From positions 134,868,615-134,932,614 of the forward strand of contig OW121848.1 of NCBI GenBank assembly GCA_933228895.1: a stretch of 64,000 bases of DNA, read 5' to 3'. Of the stretch, positions 12,522 through 24,200 are shown piece by piece (position 1 is the first letter of the stretch; each line of letters opens with the position of its first letter). The stretch comes from Platycnemis pennipes. Taxonomy: Eukaryota; Arthropoda; Insecta; Odonata; Platycnemididae. The notes under the pieces were generated by a model. That model searched no databases and had not been told where the DNA came from. It worked only from the letters and a program-made list of their open reading frames with translations. The position numbers were made by a program, and so were the translations under genes.

Positions 12522-13335
12522 ATCTACATCTACATAATACCCTGCAAGCCACCTCAAAGGTGTGGGGCAGGGGGTGAATTCTCACCAAACATGCACTACA
12601 TATCATACATTTAAAAGGATTAGTATTAATATATTAGTCTAAACTGCAATTTTAAAAAGATAAAAATAGCAAACTTGGCATGCAAAGACGTGTTGTTAGT
12701 TGGGTCACCTTTATATCCTTACACCATCATGCAACTACCTATGCTATGGATTCAATAACTCGTAGTGGACATATTTACCGCTATTCATGCGAGGGAAAAA
12801 GGACATTTTGAATCTGTCAGTTCGGCAATCAATTTCTCTAATTTTGTAATTATGGTCCAGTCTGCCATAGTAAGTTGGGGTTCGCAAAATATTTTTAGCG
12901 TCATCAGTGAAAATATTATCTTGGAATTTATTTAGGAGATTAAGTCTAAATTTCAACCTACGATCTGACAATGATTCCCATTTTAATTAGACTGGTAGAC
13001 TGGTTACGGTAACATAGTTATCGTACCGTCCCTTTAAAAATCTTGCCGATCTTCGCTGCACACGTCCAAGTTCGTTATTTAGACCGATTTCGTAGGGATC
13101 CCATACACTGGAAGCATATTCCAAATGAGGTCGAACAAGGGAAAAGTAGCTGATTTCTCGTACATATTCGTCACAAATACCCAATACTCTTTTGATGAAA
13201 CCCAGTTTACGATTAGCTTGACCCATAATTTCACTTACTCGTCGGGATTTTAGGAGGTAAGTAGTGGAAGCGAGACTGCAGTTGAGATTCTGAGTATGTC
13301 CCTTGGTCAGAATTTGGGATGGCAGTTGGAGCACC
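12522..13335 (-). mobile_element. CR1/L2-like LINE family A, 5'-truncated copy, broken
   Basis: Minus-strand reading gives an upstream block (GQANRKLGFIKRVLGICDE, then YFSLVRPHLEYASSVWDP, then RVQRRSARFLKGRYDN). After a small deletion and frameshift near 12975 it continues as SDRRLKFRLNLLNKFQDNIF to CRTDRFKMSFFPR. It ends in the family 3' UTR with the inverted GCAGGGTATTATGTAGATGT tail at 12522-12560. The copy contains only the region after the reverse-transcriptase palm. The segment above about 13250 is less certain. A further scrap of the same upstream sequence (N-L-N-Y-S-L) appears at 12409-12470. It lies head-to-head with the plus-strand copy at 13395-14172. Confidence 0.85.
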
Positions 13336-13394
13336 TAAAACCATTGTCGATGCGCCATAGCATCATGAATGTATTCGCCTTTGTGGACCCGTGC

Positions 13395-14172
13395 TTGGAA
13401 TCTGATTTTGATCTTTCTTATGGTAAACACAATTGTGAAATAATAGGTCAAGCAAATAGTAAACTGATATTCATCTAAAGAGTACTGGGTGAATGTGACT
13501 AACATTTACGAGAAATCAGCTACTTTTCCCTTGCTAGACCTCGTTTGGAATACGCTTCCAGTAGGTATATGGAGTCCTCGCTGAATTCGCTTAAACAATG
13601 AACTGGAGCGTGTGCAGCGCAGATCGGCAAGATTTGTAAGGGGTCGTTATGATAACTATATTAGCGTAACCAGTAAATTAGATGAAATAAAGTGGGAATC
13701 ATTGTCAAATCGTGGGTTGAAATTTAGACTTACCTTAAATAAATTCCGAGGTAATATTTCCACTGATGAGGTTAAAAACATTTTGCGAACTCCTACTTAC
13801 TATGGTAGACTGGACCATAATCATAAAATTAGAGAAATTGATTACGGAACTGAAAGAGTCAAAATGTTCTCATTTCCTCGCACAATTAGGGATGTGAATG
13901 TCTGTAAATATATCCAATAGTATAAATACAATTTTATCACTGAATAGCATAGGTAATTGCATGTTGATATAAGGACTTTAAGGTAAAAGAGCATACTTTT
14001 TGGATGCTGGCTTCGCTATTTTTATATTTCTTTAATTGTGAAATTCAAACTTGAATATAATTACAAATCCTTTTTATGGATATGTAATGCACGTTTGGTG
14101 TGAATTTACCCCCTGTCTGTTGTTACCTTTATGGTTTCTTGCAGGGTATTGTGCGTATGTACATATTTATAT
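13395..14172 (+). mobile_element. CR1/L2-like LINE family A, 5'-truncated copy, broken
   Basis: Starts around DFDLSYGKH (a degenerate form of the K-D-L-S-W-x-x-H block) and continues as GQANSKLIFI. After stops and frameshifts it gives RRSARFVRGRYDNYISVTSKL, NRGLKFRLTLNKFRGNIS, TPTYYGRLDHNHKIREID and FPRTIRDVN, followed by the 3' UTR with a degenerate GCAGGGTATTGTG tail. The ORF at 13612-13920 is the longest open piece. With the minus copy at 12522-13335 it forms a large imperfect inverted repeat separated by about 60-140 bp. No palm domain, so non-autonomous. Confidence 0.85.
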
Positions 14173-14199
14173 GCAGATGGAGCATAACAGCAACTGGCT

Positions 14200-14720
14200 G
14201 CGAGATTCACCCCCTGGTAAATCTTGGCACGTTCGACGAAAACTGCCACGGCCCACGATAAATGTTTTCAGTCTGAGGGATCCCCGTGGGTCCAAAACGG
14301 CGAGCTTGGAGAATACGATGTTTATGCGACGGGAGTCCGTGGATGAGAAAGAGGAGCATGAGGAGCGGGCGGGCTCGATTTGTAATGCATGGAAAAGCAC
14401 GCTGGAATTTCCATAGATGGGAAGGAGATGTGAGGGAGGAGTGGGAGGGGTTGTCCGAAACTGGTCAGGGAGGGAGAAGTGGGCGCGGGAGAGGGGAGGT
14501 GCCGCCTGCGGGGAATGTTTCTTACGCGTGTCTCGGGAGAGTGGACGGGGGGGTGGGGGAAGCAGGGTGGGGGAGTAGGGATTTGGGGGTGGGCAGCGTG
14601 GGAAGGGTGGAGGGGAGGAAAGAGTTCGGCAGGCCAAACGGGTGACCTTCTGGGGAAGTTGCGGCGTCCTTCAGGAATGACGCAAGCACCGTAGTCCGCA
14701 GTAGCATGTTCGCGCATCTC
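14200..14720. other. GC-rich, strand-asymmetric island
   Basis: Strong G excess on the plus strand keeps several frames open on both strands (156, 131, 119 and 94 codons). The predicted peptides are low-complexity (Pro/Ser-rich on minus, Gly/Arg-rich on plus) with no domain, so I do not call a gene. The island lies directly 3' of a LINE and 300 bp from the tRNA-Lys gene. Confidence 0.5.
14547..14616 (+). other. G-quadruplex-prone tract
   Basis: At least eight runs of three or more G residues occur within about 70 bases, separated by loops of 1-7 bases. This far exceeds the usual G3 x 4 quadruplex pattern. Seen directly; function unknown. Confidence 0.7.
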
Positions 14721-15000
14721 GAATGATCTCTCGCTTTCAAGTTTTTTTTACCCCTACTGTTATAGAAAATACCCATGCGTAAATAAAATAGCTGGTTCCT
14801 TTCCATGACTGGTGTTACACCTTGCTATAGTGCGCTCCTGGTCTAAAAAGAATGTCAGACTCTCTGCTACATTTTATAAAATGCACTGAAAATTCCAATA
14901 CTAGGCACTGATTCCCTCGTAACTGCAGCGAATCAATCAGTGTGATCGAATGATCTTATTGATCCATCACCCTTTACACTCCTGTTGTTATTACTCCAAT

Positions 15001-15006
15001 AAAAAA
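15001..15006 (-). terminator. Pol III terminator of tRNA-Lys
   Basis: On the minus strand the tRNA is followed three bases after its discriminator by a run of six T residues, the standard RNA polymerase III stop signal. Confidence 0.85.
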
Positions 15007-15009
15007 TTT

Positions 15010-15082
15010 CGCCCGAACAGGGACTCGAACCCTGGACCCTTAGGTTAAAAGCCTAATGCTCTACCGACTGAGCTATCCGGGC
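15010..15082 (-). tRNA. tRNA-Lys-TTT: tRNA-Lys (anticodon UUU)
   Basis: Complete 73-nt nuclear tRNA gene for lysine AAA/AAG codons. The acceptor stem GCCCGGA pairs with TTCGGGC (one G-U). The D arm is GCTCAGTCGGTAGAGC, which includes the A box. The anticodon arm has loop CTTTTAA with anticodon TTT at positions 34-36. The T arm contains GGTTCGAGTCC as a perfect B box. The discriminator is G, as expected for lysine tRNAs. There is no intron and CCA is not encoded. All stems pair and a T6 Pol III terminator follows, so it looks functional rather than a SINE-derived pseudogene. It stands alone with no other tRNA nearby. Confidence 0.97.
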
Positions 15083-16790
15083 GGGTACTGAGAGTGGTGA
15101 GTATAGAAATTTTATCTCATTTGGCACATTGGCAGGCTTGGGGGAGAGCTTTATACCGATTATGTAGACTCCGTCTAGCAGTCCGGCGCTGCGGCGTCGC
15201 ACTTGGCAAACCCGCGAACGCGACTGCTTGTAAATTAGTACAAAGCCCTCTTACCAGTGTACCGGCTCTCGCCTCTACGAATCGATCCGAGCTGGTAAAT
15301 TCATTGATCGGTGAAGAGAGCCAGCCATTCGTGAGGTTTTCCTGTGGCCAAGGACACTGGGTATTACGGCGATCGAGTTGGAAGGAGAGTCGCGTAACGC
15401 GAGTAGCGCTTAACCCGCTATACTATTCATTCCGGCTCTCAGGAACACGGCATTCAAGTGTCCCATTACATAATTATAGATATCAATTTCCTTGTAAAGC
15501 ACATTACACTTTCATTTGATTTTATTAAATTAAAATTTCCCAATTAAAAGAAAGGAAATGTAAAACCTGTCATTCCGTTGTAACAATTAAATGGTTCATT
15601 CGTTACTGGTGTAATAATTATAAAGGTAGGATATACATATAGTAGTATTCATAATTGTAAAGGTAGGATATACATACCTCTTATTTATCACCATTGGCAA
15701 ATGCTGGTACTAAATTTGGTGTTATGTGACTCTCCTTTCTATTCTTTTTCGTTATCTTCGCTTCGCCTCCTAATATATCCATAGATTTTTATCTCACTGT
15801 CTCTTGGCTGTACCCCTTCGACAATCACTCTTTTATTTTTTATGACTTTATGCTTAAGACATCATGTATTTTCTAAATCACTAAATATGCGAAAAAGTTA
15901 ATCTTATTTTAAATTCATTTGTTTACTTATATAGTTAAACGGTAGTACGTAATTTCACGGCATCGGTGAGTGGGACCGAATATTTGGGCACTGATCTTGA
16001 TTATTTATATTCAAAGCATGGGTTAAAAGTTTATTCCAATTGTGCTTCATATCAACCAAGTCACTAGAGTGGAAATCTGTGTCATAGGTTTTAAAAGATT
16101 CCAAAGAACTTAAAATTATGCTAATAACTCATCGAGTTATTCGCTCATACTACGATCGGTTACGTGCGTGAAGGGCGATGTTGCGAAAAGTGCATCAAGT
16201 AGAGCGACGTATTACATGAAAAACTCACCAAATGCATTAACACCTTTTCGAAAAATGTAAACCTACATACGTTTTATTTTAATGATTTAATTCAGGTCAT
16301 TTCCTTCATATGACACAGCTTCAAACTTTACACTGCACAGTTAAAGCAGTGTGGCATTAGAGCAATAGACTGTTGCACCAGTTGATTTTAAATGTCTTCG
16401 CATCTGCGAATAATTTGGGGTAAGGTTAGCCATCGCAATGGCTTGATACAAAGGAGTAGGTGCCGGTAGTCTATTTTTTTATTCATATGTAGCTCTGAGC
16501 TCTATTAATGATTACTAATCACACCATCAATCGCATGGCTATTGGAAACATTATGTGAATTCAAATTACTTCGAAGTCCATTGATAAAAGTTTCGTTGTT
16601 TGTAATCATTTCGTGCCATGTTCCAAGAAAATCTCACGCAAATTCAAAATGATTTCTCATATTTTAGCGCTGTCAATCTCTACCTCATTGAAATATCAAT
16701 ATGATTAAAGTATACTTAAAATAATTGTTTGAGTGCTGGGAATAGTTTTTATTATGGCCTCGTATTGTTGGGGAAAATTTCGTTGGGGAA
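15083..16790. other. unassigned sequence
   Basis: A 141-codon plus-strand ORF (15094-15519) overlaps the tRNA 5' flank. It starts within ordinary sequence, has no domain or repeat, and I consider it chance. The remainder is AT-rich with no gene recognised, apart from the short direct repeat at 15614-15677. Confidence 0.45.
15614..15677. repeat. short tandem duplication, period 37
   Basis: ATAATTATAAAGGTAGGATA at 15614 recurs as ATAATTGTAAAGGTAGGATA at 15651, followed in both by TACATA. Two copies with one mismatch. Confidence 0.8.
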
Positions 16791-16794
16791 ACAA

Positions 16795-17180
16795 TGACGA
16801 TACATTTGCAGGTCGTCTGCGTAAAGCTTGTACTTCGTGTGCTTTAAGTCGCGTGGAAGGTCATTAATGAAAATGGAAAAGAGCAGGGTCCAAGTACGGA
16901 ACCTTGCGGCACTCCACAGGGGACTGTAGTCCAGCTGGAAATGTTCCCGTAAGTGTCCTTTACGGCCTGTCGACGGTCAGACAGATAATAATGAAACCAG
17001 TTGAGGACCGAAGAGGAGAAATTCAACTTCCTCATTTTCTCAAGTAAAATAGCATGGTCTACCCGATCGAAGGCCTTGCTGAAGTCAAATAATACGAGTA
17101 TCGTCACCATTCTCTTGTCAAACGAACTTCTAATGTCATCGGTGATTTTCAGAAGCGCAGACTGGGTATGTATCATTATG
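16795..17180 (-). pseudogene. non-LTR reverse-transcriptase fragment with YADD
   Basis: Minus-strand translation gives TQSALLKITDDI, LFDFSKAFDRVDHAIL (palm motif A with its catalytic Asp), SDRRQAV, and VPCGVPQGSVLGP (motif B). After a one-base frameshift near 16880 it continues as LFSIFINDLPRDL and KLYADDLQMY (motif C, with both catalytic Asp). The order is that of a Jockey/CR1-group reverse transcriptase. It differs from families A-C in this window in motif A and motif B. The 5' end is truncated just before the T-Q-S-A-L-L block and the 3' end just after YADD, so only about 130 residues of the palm survive. Confidence 0.85.
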
Positions 17181-17929
17181 CTTCAAGCATCGTACTCACT
17201 ACAATCATATAATATTATTTGCCTTTTCTTGTTCTGCGGTTCAATGATAAAATTTGGTGTCTACTGCACCGCTTATCGATGATTATTGATCTTGGAATGT
17301 GTAGATTAATTCGTAAATAATAAATACATCTCTAATAAAGAGTGGCATTACAACTCAAGGCTAGTGTTTCGATGGAAATGAAGTTAACCCTTTTATCGCA
17401 CGTTAATATCATTAGAATGTACAAGTACTAGTGAGCCTAACGCATAACCTCAAAGGATTCCGAAGTTCATTTGGTATCACAAACAAACTCCTACGTGTAA
17501 TACTCGTAGTTTACTTTTTTTTCTATAGCAGTTCATCATTTTTTATGATGTGTTTCTTATTTTAATCATGCATCTACCAAATAGCTGCAATAAAATTATA
17601 TTGTCCCTTAATATTGGCATTATATTAATATGCAAAGGAATTATTAGTTATCTAGCCATTGATGGTCAACATTCCATCACTTTAAACTTTTCACGCGAGG
17701 ATCTGCGTTGAACTTTTAGTTTATAAAAGAAGTCAACTAACAAGAAGTCATGTTGTACACTCGTATGGCTGAAAATGGGAACACTGTATAGCCGGAGGAT
17801 TTGAGATATGTTAAATTTATATCAAAGCTTTCTTTCTGATTGGATTTAAGTTTGGATACTTATCTATCTGTGGTTTTCGAGTCTACACTCGTCCTTATAA
17901 GAGCTCCAGACAGGGAGAAAAGGTATAAG
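17181..17929. other. AT-rich stretch, nothing recognised
   Basis: No supported gene or repeat. Confidence 0.5.
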
Positions 17930-18068
17930 GATAGGGATGAAGGGATAAGAAGGAAGGGCGGAGAGAAACCCGGCGTCGGTATTAGTCTGCTCTTAACGAA
18001 TGGCGCCAAGGAAACCACGGCTTAACGTCCCATTCGACGGACGGAGCACTGTACTCGAATGCTCTCTG
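17930..18068 (-). mobile_element. SINE tail (tRNA-derived SINE family)
   Basis: On the minus strand: GAGTACAGTGCTCCGTCCGT, a GGGACGTTAAGCCGTGG block, TTGGCGCC, AAGAGCAGACTAAT and TTTCTCTCCGCCCTTCC, in that order. The same ordered blocks occur at 29372-29480, 31090-31215, 38040-38155 (minus) and 43290-43410. The tRNA-like head is missing in this copy. Confidence 0.8.
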
Positions 18069-18103
18069 AAAAGTAATCAATTAGGAGCAGGATTATCAAT
18101 AAA

Positions 18104-18479
18104 ATTACTGTGGTAGACTGGACCATAATCACAAAATTAGAGAAATTGATTGCCGAACTGACAAATTCAAAATGCCCTTTTTTCCTCGTACAAATAGGGA
18201 TATGAATAGCGGTTAATTTATCTAATACGAGTGTATCAATGGATAGGATAGCATTGGTAGTTGCATGTTGGTATAAGAATTTTAAGCTAACCCAACTAAC
18301 AGCATGTTTTTGCATGCTTGCTTTGCTATTTTTATCTTTTTTAAAAAGTGAAGTTTACACTAGTATATTATTACTAATCCTTTTTTATGCATGATATGTA
18401 GTGCATATTTGGTGAGAATTTACCCCCTGCCACACACCTTTGTGGTGGCTTGCAGGGTATTATGTAGATGTAGATGTAC
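18104..18479 (+). mobile_element. CR1/L2-like LINE family A, 3' end
   Basis: Begins inside the C-terminal coding region (the Y-Y-G-R-L-D-H-N-H-K-I-R-E-I-D-C-R-T-D block) and runs through F-F-P-R-T into the 3' UTR. It ends with GCTTGCAGGGTATTATGTAG followed by a GATGTA repeat. Severely 5'-truncated. It starts about 40 bp after the minus-strand SINE tail at 17930-18068. Confidence 0.9.
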
Positions 18480-21400
18480 ACCAACCCGACCAATGCATTA
18501 CCATCTTATGTATTTGAGCTAAATCATAGAACTCTCTCGTTTTCTTTATTTTACCATTGCTGCTAAGACTACCACGAGGATGCAATTCTCTACTGCGGAA
18601 CGAGGCGACGGATTTGATTCCATGCCGAAATTTCTCTCCTGTGGGCCCGCCCAAATTTTAAACGTGGCCGTCGCTGGCACGGAGGCAGACTTTTAAAACG
18701 TCGTGACTCCCCTCTCGTGCGAAAGACGGCTCACACCGCTCCTTTGAATTTCTGGATTCCGTCCATATTGAACCCGTGCCCGTTGATGAGTGCTCTAAAC
18801 GAGTGATGTGGGAATGCCGTCATTTTCTCGCCTGCGACGTTGCATAACGATTTCCTCTCCTTATCCCTCCCCGAGCTGCACCCAAGGCTTCGTCCCTTCC
18901 CGTCGTGTACCTATTCACACGTCAGCTAGCGTGTCGGCCGTAACCTGCCGAAGTTCATTAGCAGCGACAACGCATGCTTGTCCTCTCCTAGAAAGCCGTA
19001 AACATTAATCGTACGGACTAGTGCTTGGTATTTGCTGCTTGGATAAAGGATGTATTATTTTCTCTCTGTTTTTTTCTCACCCTATACCCTAAGCGAAGAC
19101 TAAAAACATGAAAAAATACATGAAAAACTGCACTGTGGATAGGTTAGACCATTAATGTTAAACTAGTGGGATGGACTGTAGGGCGAAGAGGTTTAAAATT
19201 AATTATTTCTGCAAGCAACGAGAGAATGAAATAAATTTCATCTAGTTTGTCGGGGAGAAAATTAAATGGTTTAGATATAATGACTACTATCGGCGCAAAA
19301 AAGGTAGAACGCTGAACTTTAAGCATTTGTATGAAATTCTGCCAAAGCCCCATAGAGTCGTGTAGTATATCGTTTTACTCCTTGTTTATTTGATTATAAC
19401 ATTAAATCATTAAAAAGTGTTTAAACGTAAACGTTTAGCTTCTACGGTCGAAAGAGTGAAGAAGAACACGCGAAAAACTAGGAGAACGGCGAAACGGTCT
19501 TCTTCTTCATCTCGTCACGGGCAAAATATTTGATTGGTGCACTTCATTGTTTTTTTTATAGAAAGAACGACATCTCCGCATTGGATTGTAGTGTATTTAT
19601 CCCTTTTATTCCTTTTTCTTATCTTGCTCAACTTCTACTTATTATTGAATGTTACATAATCACGTACGTGACGGTGGCGCATGTCTTATGAGAAATATAG
19701 TGCCCTGCCACTTACCCGTGAGGTAACTGGTAGAATGTCGCACTTCCCTTAGCGCAAACATGAAGTCACACTCGTAGGACGTGAAAACTTAAGTGCATGT
19801 CCGTAATGCGTGTTTAGTGAAACTCATCCCTTGGACAACACGTTCAAGGTGGGTTACAGGGTAGTCAGCAGATGTAGATATGGGATGCTGTGTAGTCAGA
19901 GAAGCTGACGTTGGTGAGAAGTAATTGAAATCGTTGAGTTTAGCGTTTACGTTTAACGTAATTTTGTGTCCACAGTTCTTGAAAACGAGCCTCATTCCCT
20001 CTTATTGCGTATAAAGTCATATCGTGCCACATTCCCGCTTATTACGTATACATTCACATCGTAATTTTAGCCTGGGAATTTTCCATGTTTGCCAATATGT
20101 GACTCAAAGCAAAGCCTAAATTCTACTTTCCCATCCATTCCATTAAAAATACCGATATACTGGAAGACAGCCTAACATATGGGAAGAGGAAATGAAAATA
20201 CGTAGGTGCAGATATCCCACGGACAGTATTTTAATCGATAACTTCGTTTACCCTGAGAAAACGATGAAATATATTTGACAAATCAATACATTTTCCGACT
20301 GCAATAGAAATAGTTCAATAGGAATTATCTCTTAAATTCTTCACGTCTTTTTTCTTGCTACCGCTAAGAACAAAATCACACTACAAGCATACCCGGTATT
20401 TGATTGAATTTACTACGAAATTTCTATTGATCGTATATCGTGCTATAAACGTAGGATGTGGTTCACAAGGAATATCTGAATAGTCATTGGTTACGCTATG
20501 CAACCCTAAAGCTGCGAGTTAAGCACATACGTATCATCATTTGACGAACTTTTTTTTCCTATGGCACACCATACCTCCGGATAAGTTCCTATTCTGGATC
20601 TCCGCATATCATTAACTCATGGCTGCTGTTGCCTGTTTCGCACCTTGTCTAATCGATCAAGTTCCTGCAGCTACCTGGAACCACCCGTTTTCCTTGACAA
20701 ACATTCCTTCGCCGCATATATGGCTGGGCTTTCCAGACGATGGAATGTGCTTATCATCTTAACGTGTATTTCCCGATTGAGGTTCTTAATGGTATTCCAA
20801 GTGAGCTGTTCTTGTGTTCTTTATTTGCTCATTTTCATCGTGGCATAATGCTGGATGAAATATCTCCCTCGAGCAAATCGATTCCATGCAAGTGATGAAG
20901 CCAGGCCAGTATCTTCATCATTGATGTCATTATGGCAATGCTGTCCTCGATTGGTAATCTCACCTGGGGCCTGTTACTCTTTCATATCTTTTGTACACAA
21001 TCACTTTACTATTTTTAGGCTTTGTATCCTCTCTTTACTATTGCCCAAACCACTCAGTCACAAATAGTTCTTGCTTTTACTGAATGAATGAGGAGCGCTT
21101 ATCACCGCGCCGACTGAAACGGGAACAGGATTTAAATCTCACGGTTACCTCGAGTTAAAGGTACTATTGCGTTATTGATGTTTTCGGGAGACATTCTAGC
21201 ATGAAATTCTGTATTTCGCTGACATAGTAAGTAAACTTATCCGGTCATGTATCAAACATTTTAGGATTCAAAGTTTGGAGCGTAGTGATAGTGGCTCTGT
21301 GCTACGAATAGTGCCAGTAGAAAACGACGATGTTTGCTTTTAAAGAAGTTGATCCATGGGACTCGAGAACTCATATGCTAGTTCTAATCTAGTATTTTCA

Positions 21401-24192
21401 ACGCGTATAGATAATACATATAATCTCGATACTAAATAGTAATCGATACATATTTTGACCCACATATTTAAAACACTTTAAACCAAAGATGGTTGTTTTC
21501 TCATAAAAACGTGGCTAGTGAACTCGGCTGTATACGAGTATGTTCTTTTGACCTGAGAAGCACTAAGATTTTTGTTGAACACTTATGGAAGAGACAATTA
21601 ATCTGAGTGTGTATTTCGGTGAATTTGTTGGATGAAACTCTTGATATGGCTTGGAAGATACGTTTTCCTTGGCATCTTTAGCCCTCTGTTTTCAATTGCA
21701 TCTGTAGAATTTCGTTAAACTCTTTTGCAGACAATGTGCCTTCATGTCAACTTTCTACATTACGTAGACAATTTCGTAGACAATATAAGGAGCTATTATG
21801 TGGGTATTTGGTGGGAAAACTATTCTGTTAGTAATTTTCTTCTTAATATATCTTTGAAGATAGTGGAGATAGTGTTACTTTTGTTGAGTAAATTTTTTTC
21901 ATTGAGAGAAAAAAGTATAACTAACGTCGTATGTCGCTTTTGCGCGGGAATAAAACTATTGGTAATCAAAGTATTCAGATTATTAAGCAATTCACGTTTT
22001 AGTCACGTGATTTGAAATTATGTATTCCTCATTTTGCGTATAACTCATTTCTGGGGAAAAGGCATGCGAAAGAATAAAGAAAATCATTTAATTGGGAATT
22101 GTGAATTGAATGATACGGTCCATGAAGGTTCCGCGGAATAAAAAGTGTGTTCGTAAAACACGTCTATAAAGAATTAGTATTTTGCATATAAATAGGCTTG
22201 GAGATATTTCTCTCGACACAGCTGCTAAGAATACGTTTTATTGTAATACGAAATAGGTATTCCCGAAGCATACGAGTATTGAAGAACACGTGATTTGCAT
22301 CTAAATTAGTATAGAGATTTTGCTGTTGGTGCAGCAGTTAAGAGTAGGTTTTATTGCATGAGATGGATTTCTGTCACGGCGTATTTAGTTATTTGACCTT
22401 TTATTTTCACGGCTGTGTTACTTTTGCTGAAGTCATAATTTATATACAAATATAATTTATTCATAAATTATCTTTTTACTCGTCGAAAAAAATATTTATG
22501 CCTGCATTTCGTGAAGGAAGCCAATCGAAGCAAAAGAAAATATCGTGTTGCACCTCTGCTGGTTGGCTAAGGCCATCACCCGTCCGCTATCGAATGATAT
22601 ATTCTGGCGCACCTGCATGGGGTTTAAAAATAGCCATATATAGTTCGGGTTTGTGCTGCGTGGTAGTATTTTTTATCTTCAATACGGCTGTTACCGTCTA
22701 GCGCTAGAGGATAAAACATGAACCACTTACGTTCCTCCACCTTGAATGCCGACGACTCTACGACTGAAGACATACGCCGAGCGCGACCGCATAATGCATT
22801 TGCTTGTTTACTCACCCGACATCCTTCGGTGCAGAAAATGCTTCACCTACGTAGTATGCGTGCCCGTTATAGAATTTACGTACTTTCACGTACGAATCTC
22901 ACTTCGCTCATCGCCCTCCTCAACAAACGCTTCGCTTTCAGTTGAAAATTCTTTGATGGAATGTAAACGGTTCCCGAGGTGAGGAAGAAAGTGAAAGCAG
23001 CGAAAGTGAGTGGCGAGGAAGGAACTGTAAGTGGAGGTTGAGTAATGCAAGTGCGTTAAGAGGGCTGCGGCGACGTGACGCTGTACAATACTTTGCTGGG
23101 TAAACTCATGTGTCGTGGAAAGGTTTCTGCATTTGTTTCGCGTTAATGGGTTGAGCGGCATTTCGTATTGCATCTCTCTCTTGGAATGCACTCAATAACG
23201 AAACTCCCGCCAGAGCCGTGGGGGGCGCAGGGGGGTTTGATAACCCTAAGGCATCGAAGGATTTTCTGATTTTCCCTCCATTTTTTCAACACTGCGTGGA
23301 AGATTTTTATGCAAATAGTTACGTATTTGTTTGAACCTTTAACCCGTATTTTACACTTTGGGAAAAAGAATTTTGCACATCCATATGTTAGGCGAAGCTG
23401 ATTATTTTACATATTTTACCAGACGGAGAGAGTACCCCACCCATCCCTATAACGATCCATAACATTCTGTATGACCCCTCTAATTTACATAAACGCTACG
23501 AATGAACCACTTTTTATGGATATGACAAAACAGATATGCTTTTCAAATGTCTTTTTTATTCGTAATTACTGTTATTTGTTCACAAATTAGTGGATATTTA
23601 AACAAAGGATAAATTACTGATATATTTTGTTCCCAATTTAACCGAAGGATAAAGTTAGATAAAGATAAATTCCCTCTCTGTCTACAATGCATCTTAACTA
23701 CGGACTACTTCCCCCCCAACTCCCTTTAGCATTAAAGCTAAAATATATTGACGGCCCCTTATTGTTTCGCTTATTGTTAGATGCCGTGGAATCAACTGCT
23801 TAGATTTTCCGGGTTCGAATCCGGGGGAGGTCGCTTCGTATACATCCAGCTAGTATAAATGCTAATGTTAATGTTACAGCGAGCTATGTAATTTTCTTAG
23901 TACCACGTATTTATCGAGAAAACTATAGGTGGCACGGAAAATCCATTGGTTACCCTTTCCTGATATTTGAATTTACTCATCATTGGGCTTAGTTTTAGCG
24001 AATTCTGCCTTCACCAATCTGACCAACATAGGTGTTGGACTCTATGGTTTCGTTAGGTAACAGCTGCATAACGTTCTTACTTCAGTTTAAATGTTAATGC
24101 ATAGGTTCACACCATAGTCTCACGGTCGATAAAACTGTGGTCATAGGTATTTGGTCATACAAGTCATTGCTTCATACTATCTTCATACTGTT
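18480..24192. other. long unassigned stretch
   Basis: No supported gene over about 5.7 kb. Locally GC-richer pieces lie at 18600-19010 and 22700-23220 with short unsupported ORFs. A minus-strand ORF at 22886-23191 (101 codons) and a plus-strand ORF at 21725-22015 (96 codons, Leu/Ile/Phe-rich) show no domain. Positions 23770-23840 contain CGGGTTCGAATCCGGG, a perfect tRNA-type B box. No A box or cloverleaf surrounds it, so it may be a SINE-head relic. Confidence 0.45.
19815..19885 (+). mobile_element. possible degraded LINE family A 3' end
   Basis: GTGAAACTCATCCCTTGGAC, CAAGGTGGGTTACAGGGTAG and CAGATGTAGATAT follow the order of the family-A terminus (GTGAATTCACCCCCTGCCAC, AAGGTGGCTTGCAGGGTATT, GTAGATGTAGAT) with many changes. 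Only the tail is visible. Confidence 0.4.
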
Positions 24193-24200
24193 AAAATGCC

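Noticed and set aside
14167..14717. 156-, 131- and 119-codon ORFs in the GC-rich island
   Set aside because: Open on both strands at once, low-complexity Pro/Ser or Gly/Arg peptides, no domains.
15094..15519. 141-codon plus ORF next to tRNA-Lys
   Set aside because: No domain, no intron signals, begins in the tRNA flank; length attainable by chance in this GC-richer patch.
23770..23840. Perfect B-box word GGTTCGAATCC
   Set aside because: No A box at the right spacing and no cloverleaf; at most a SINE relic.
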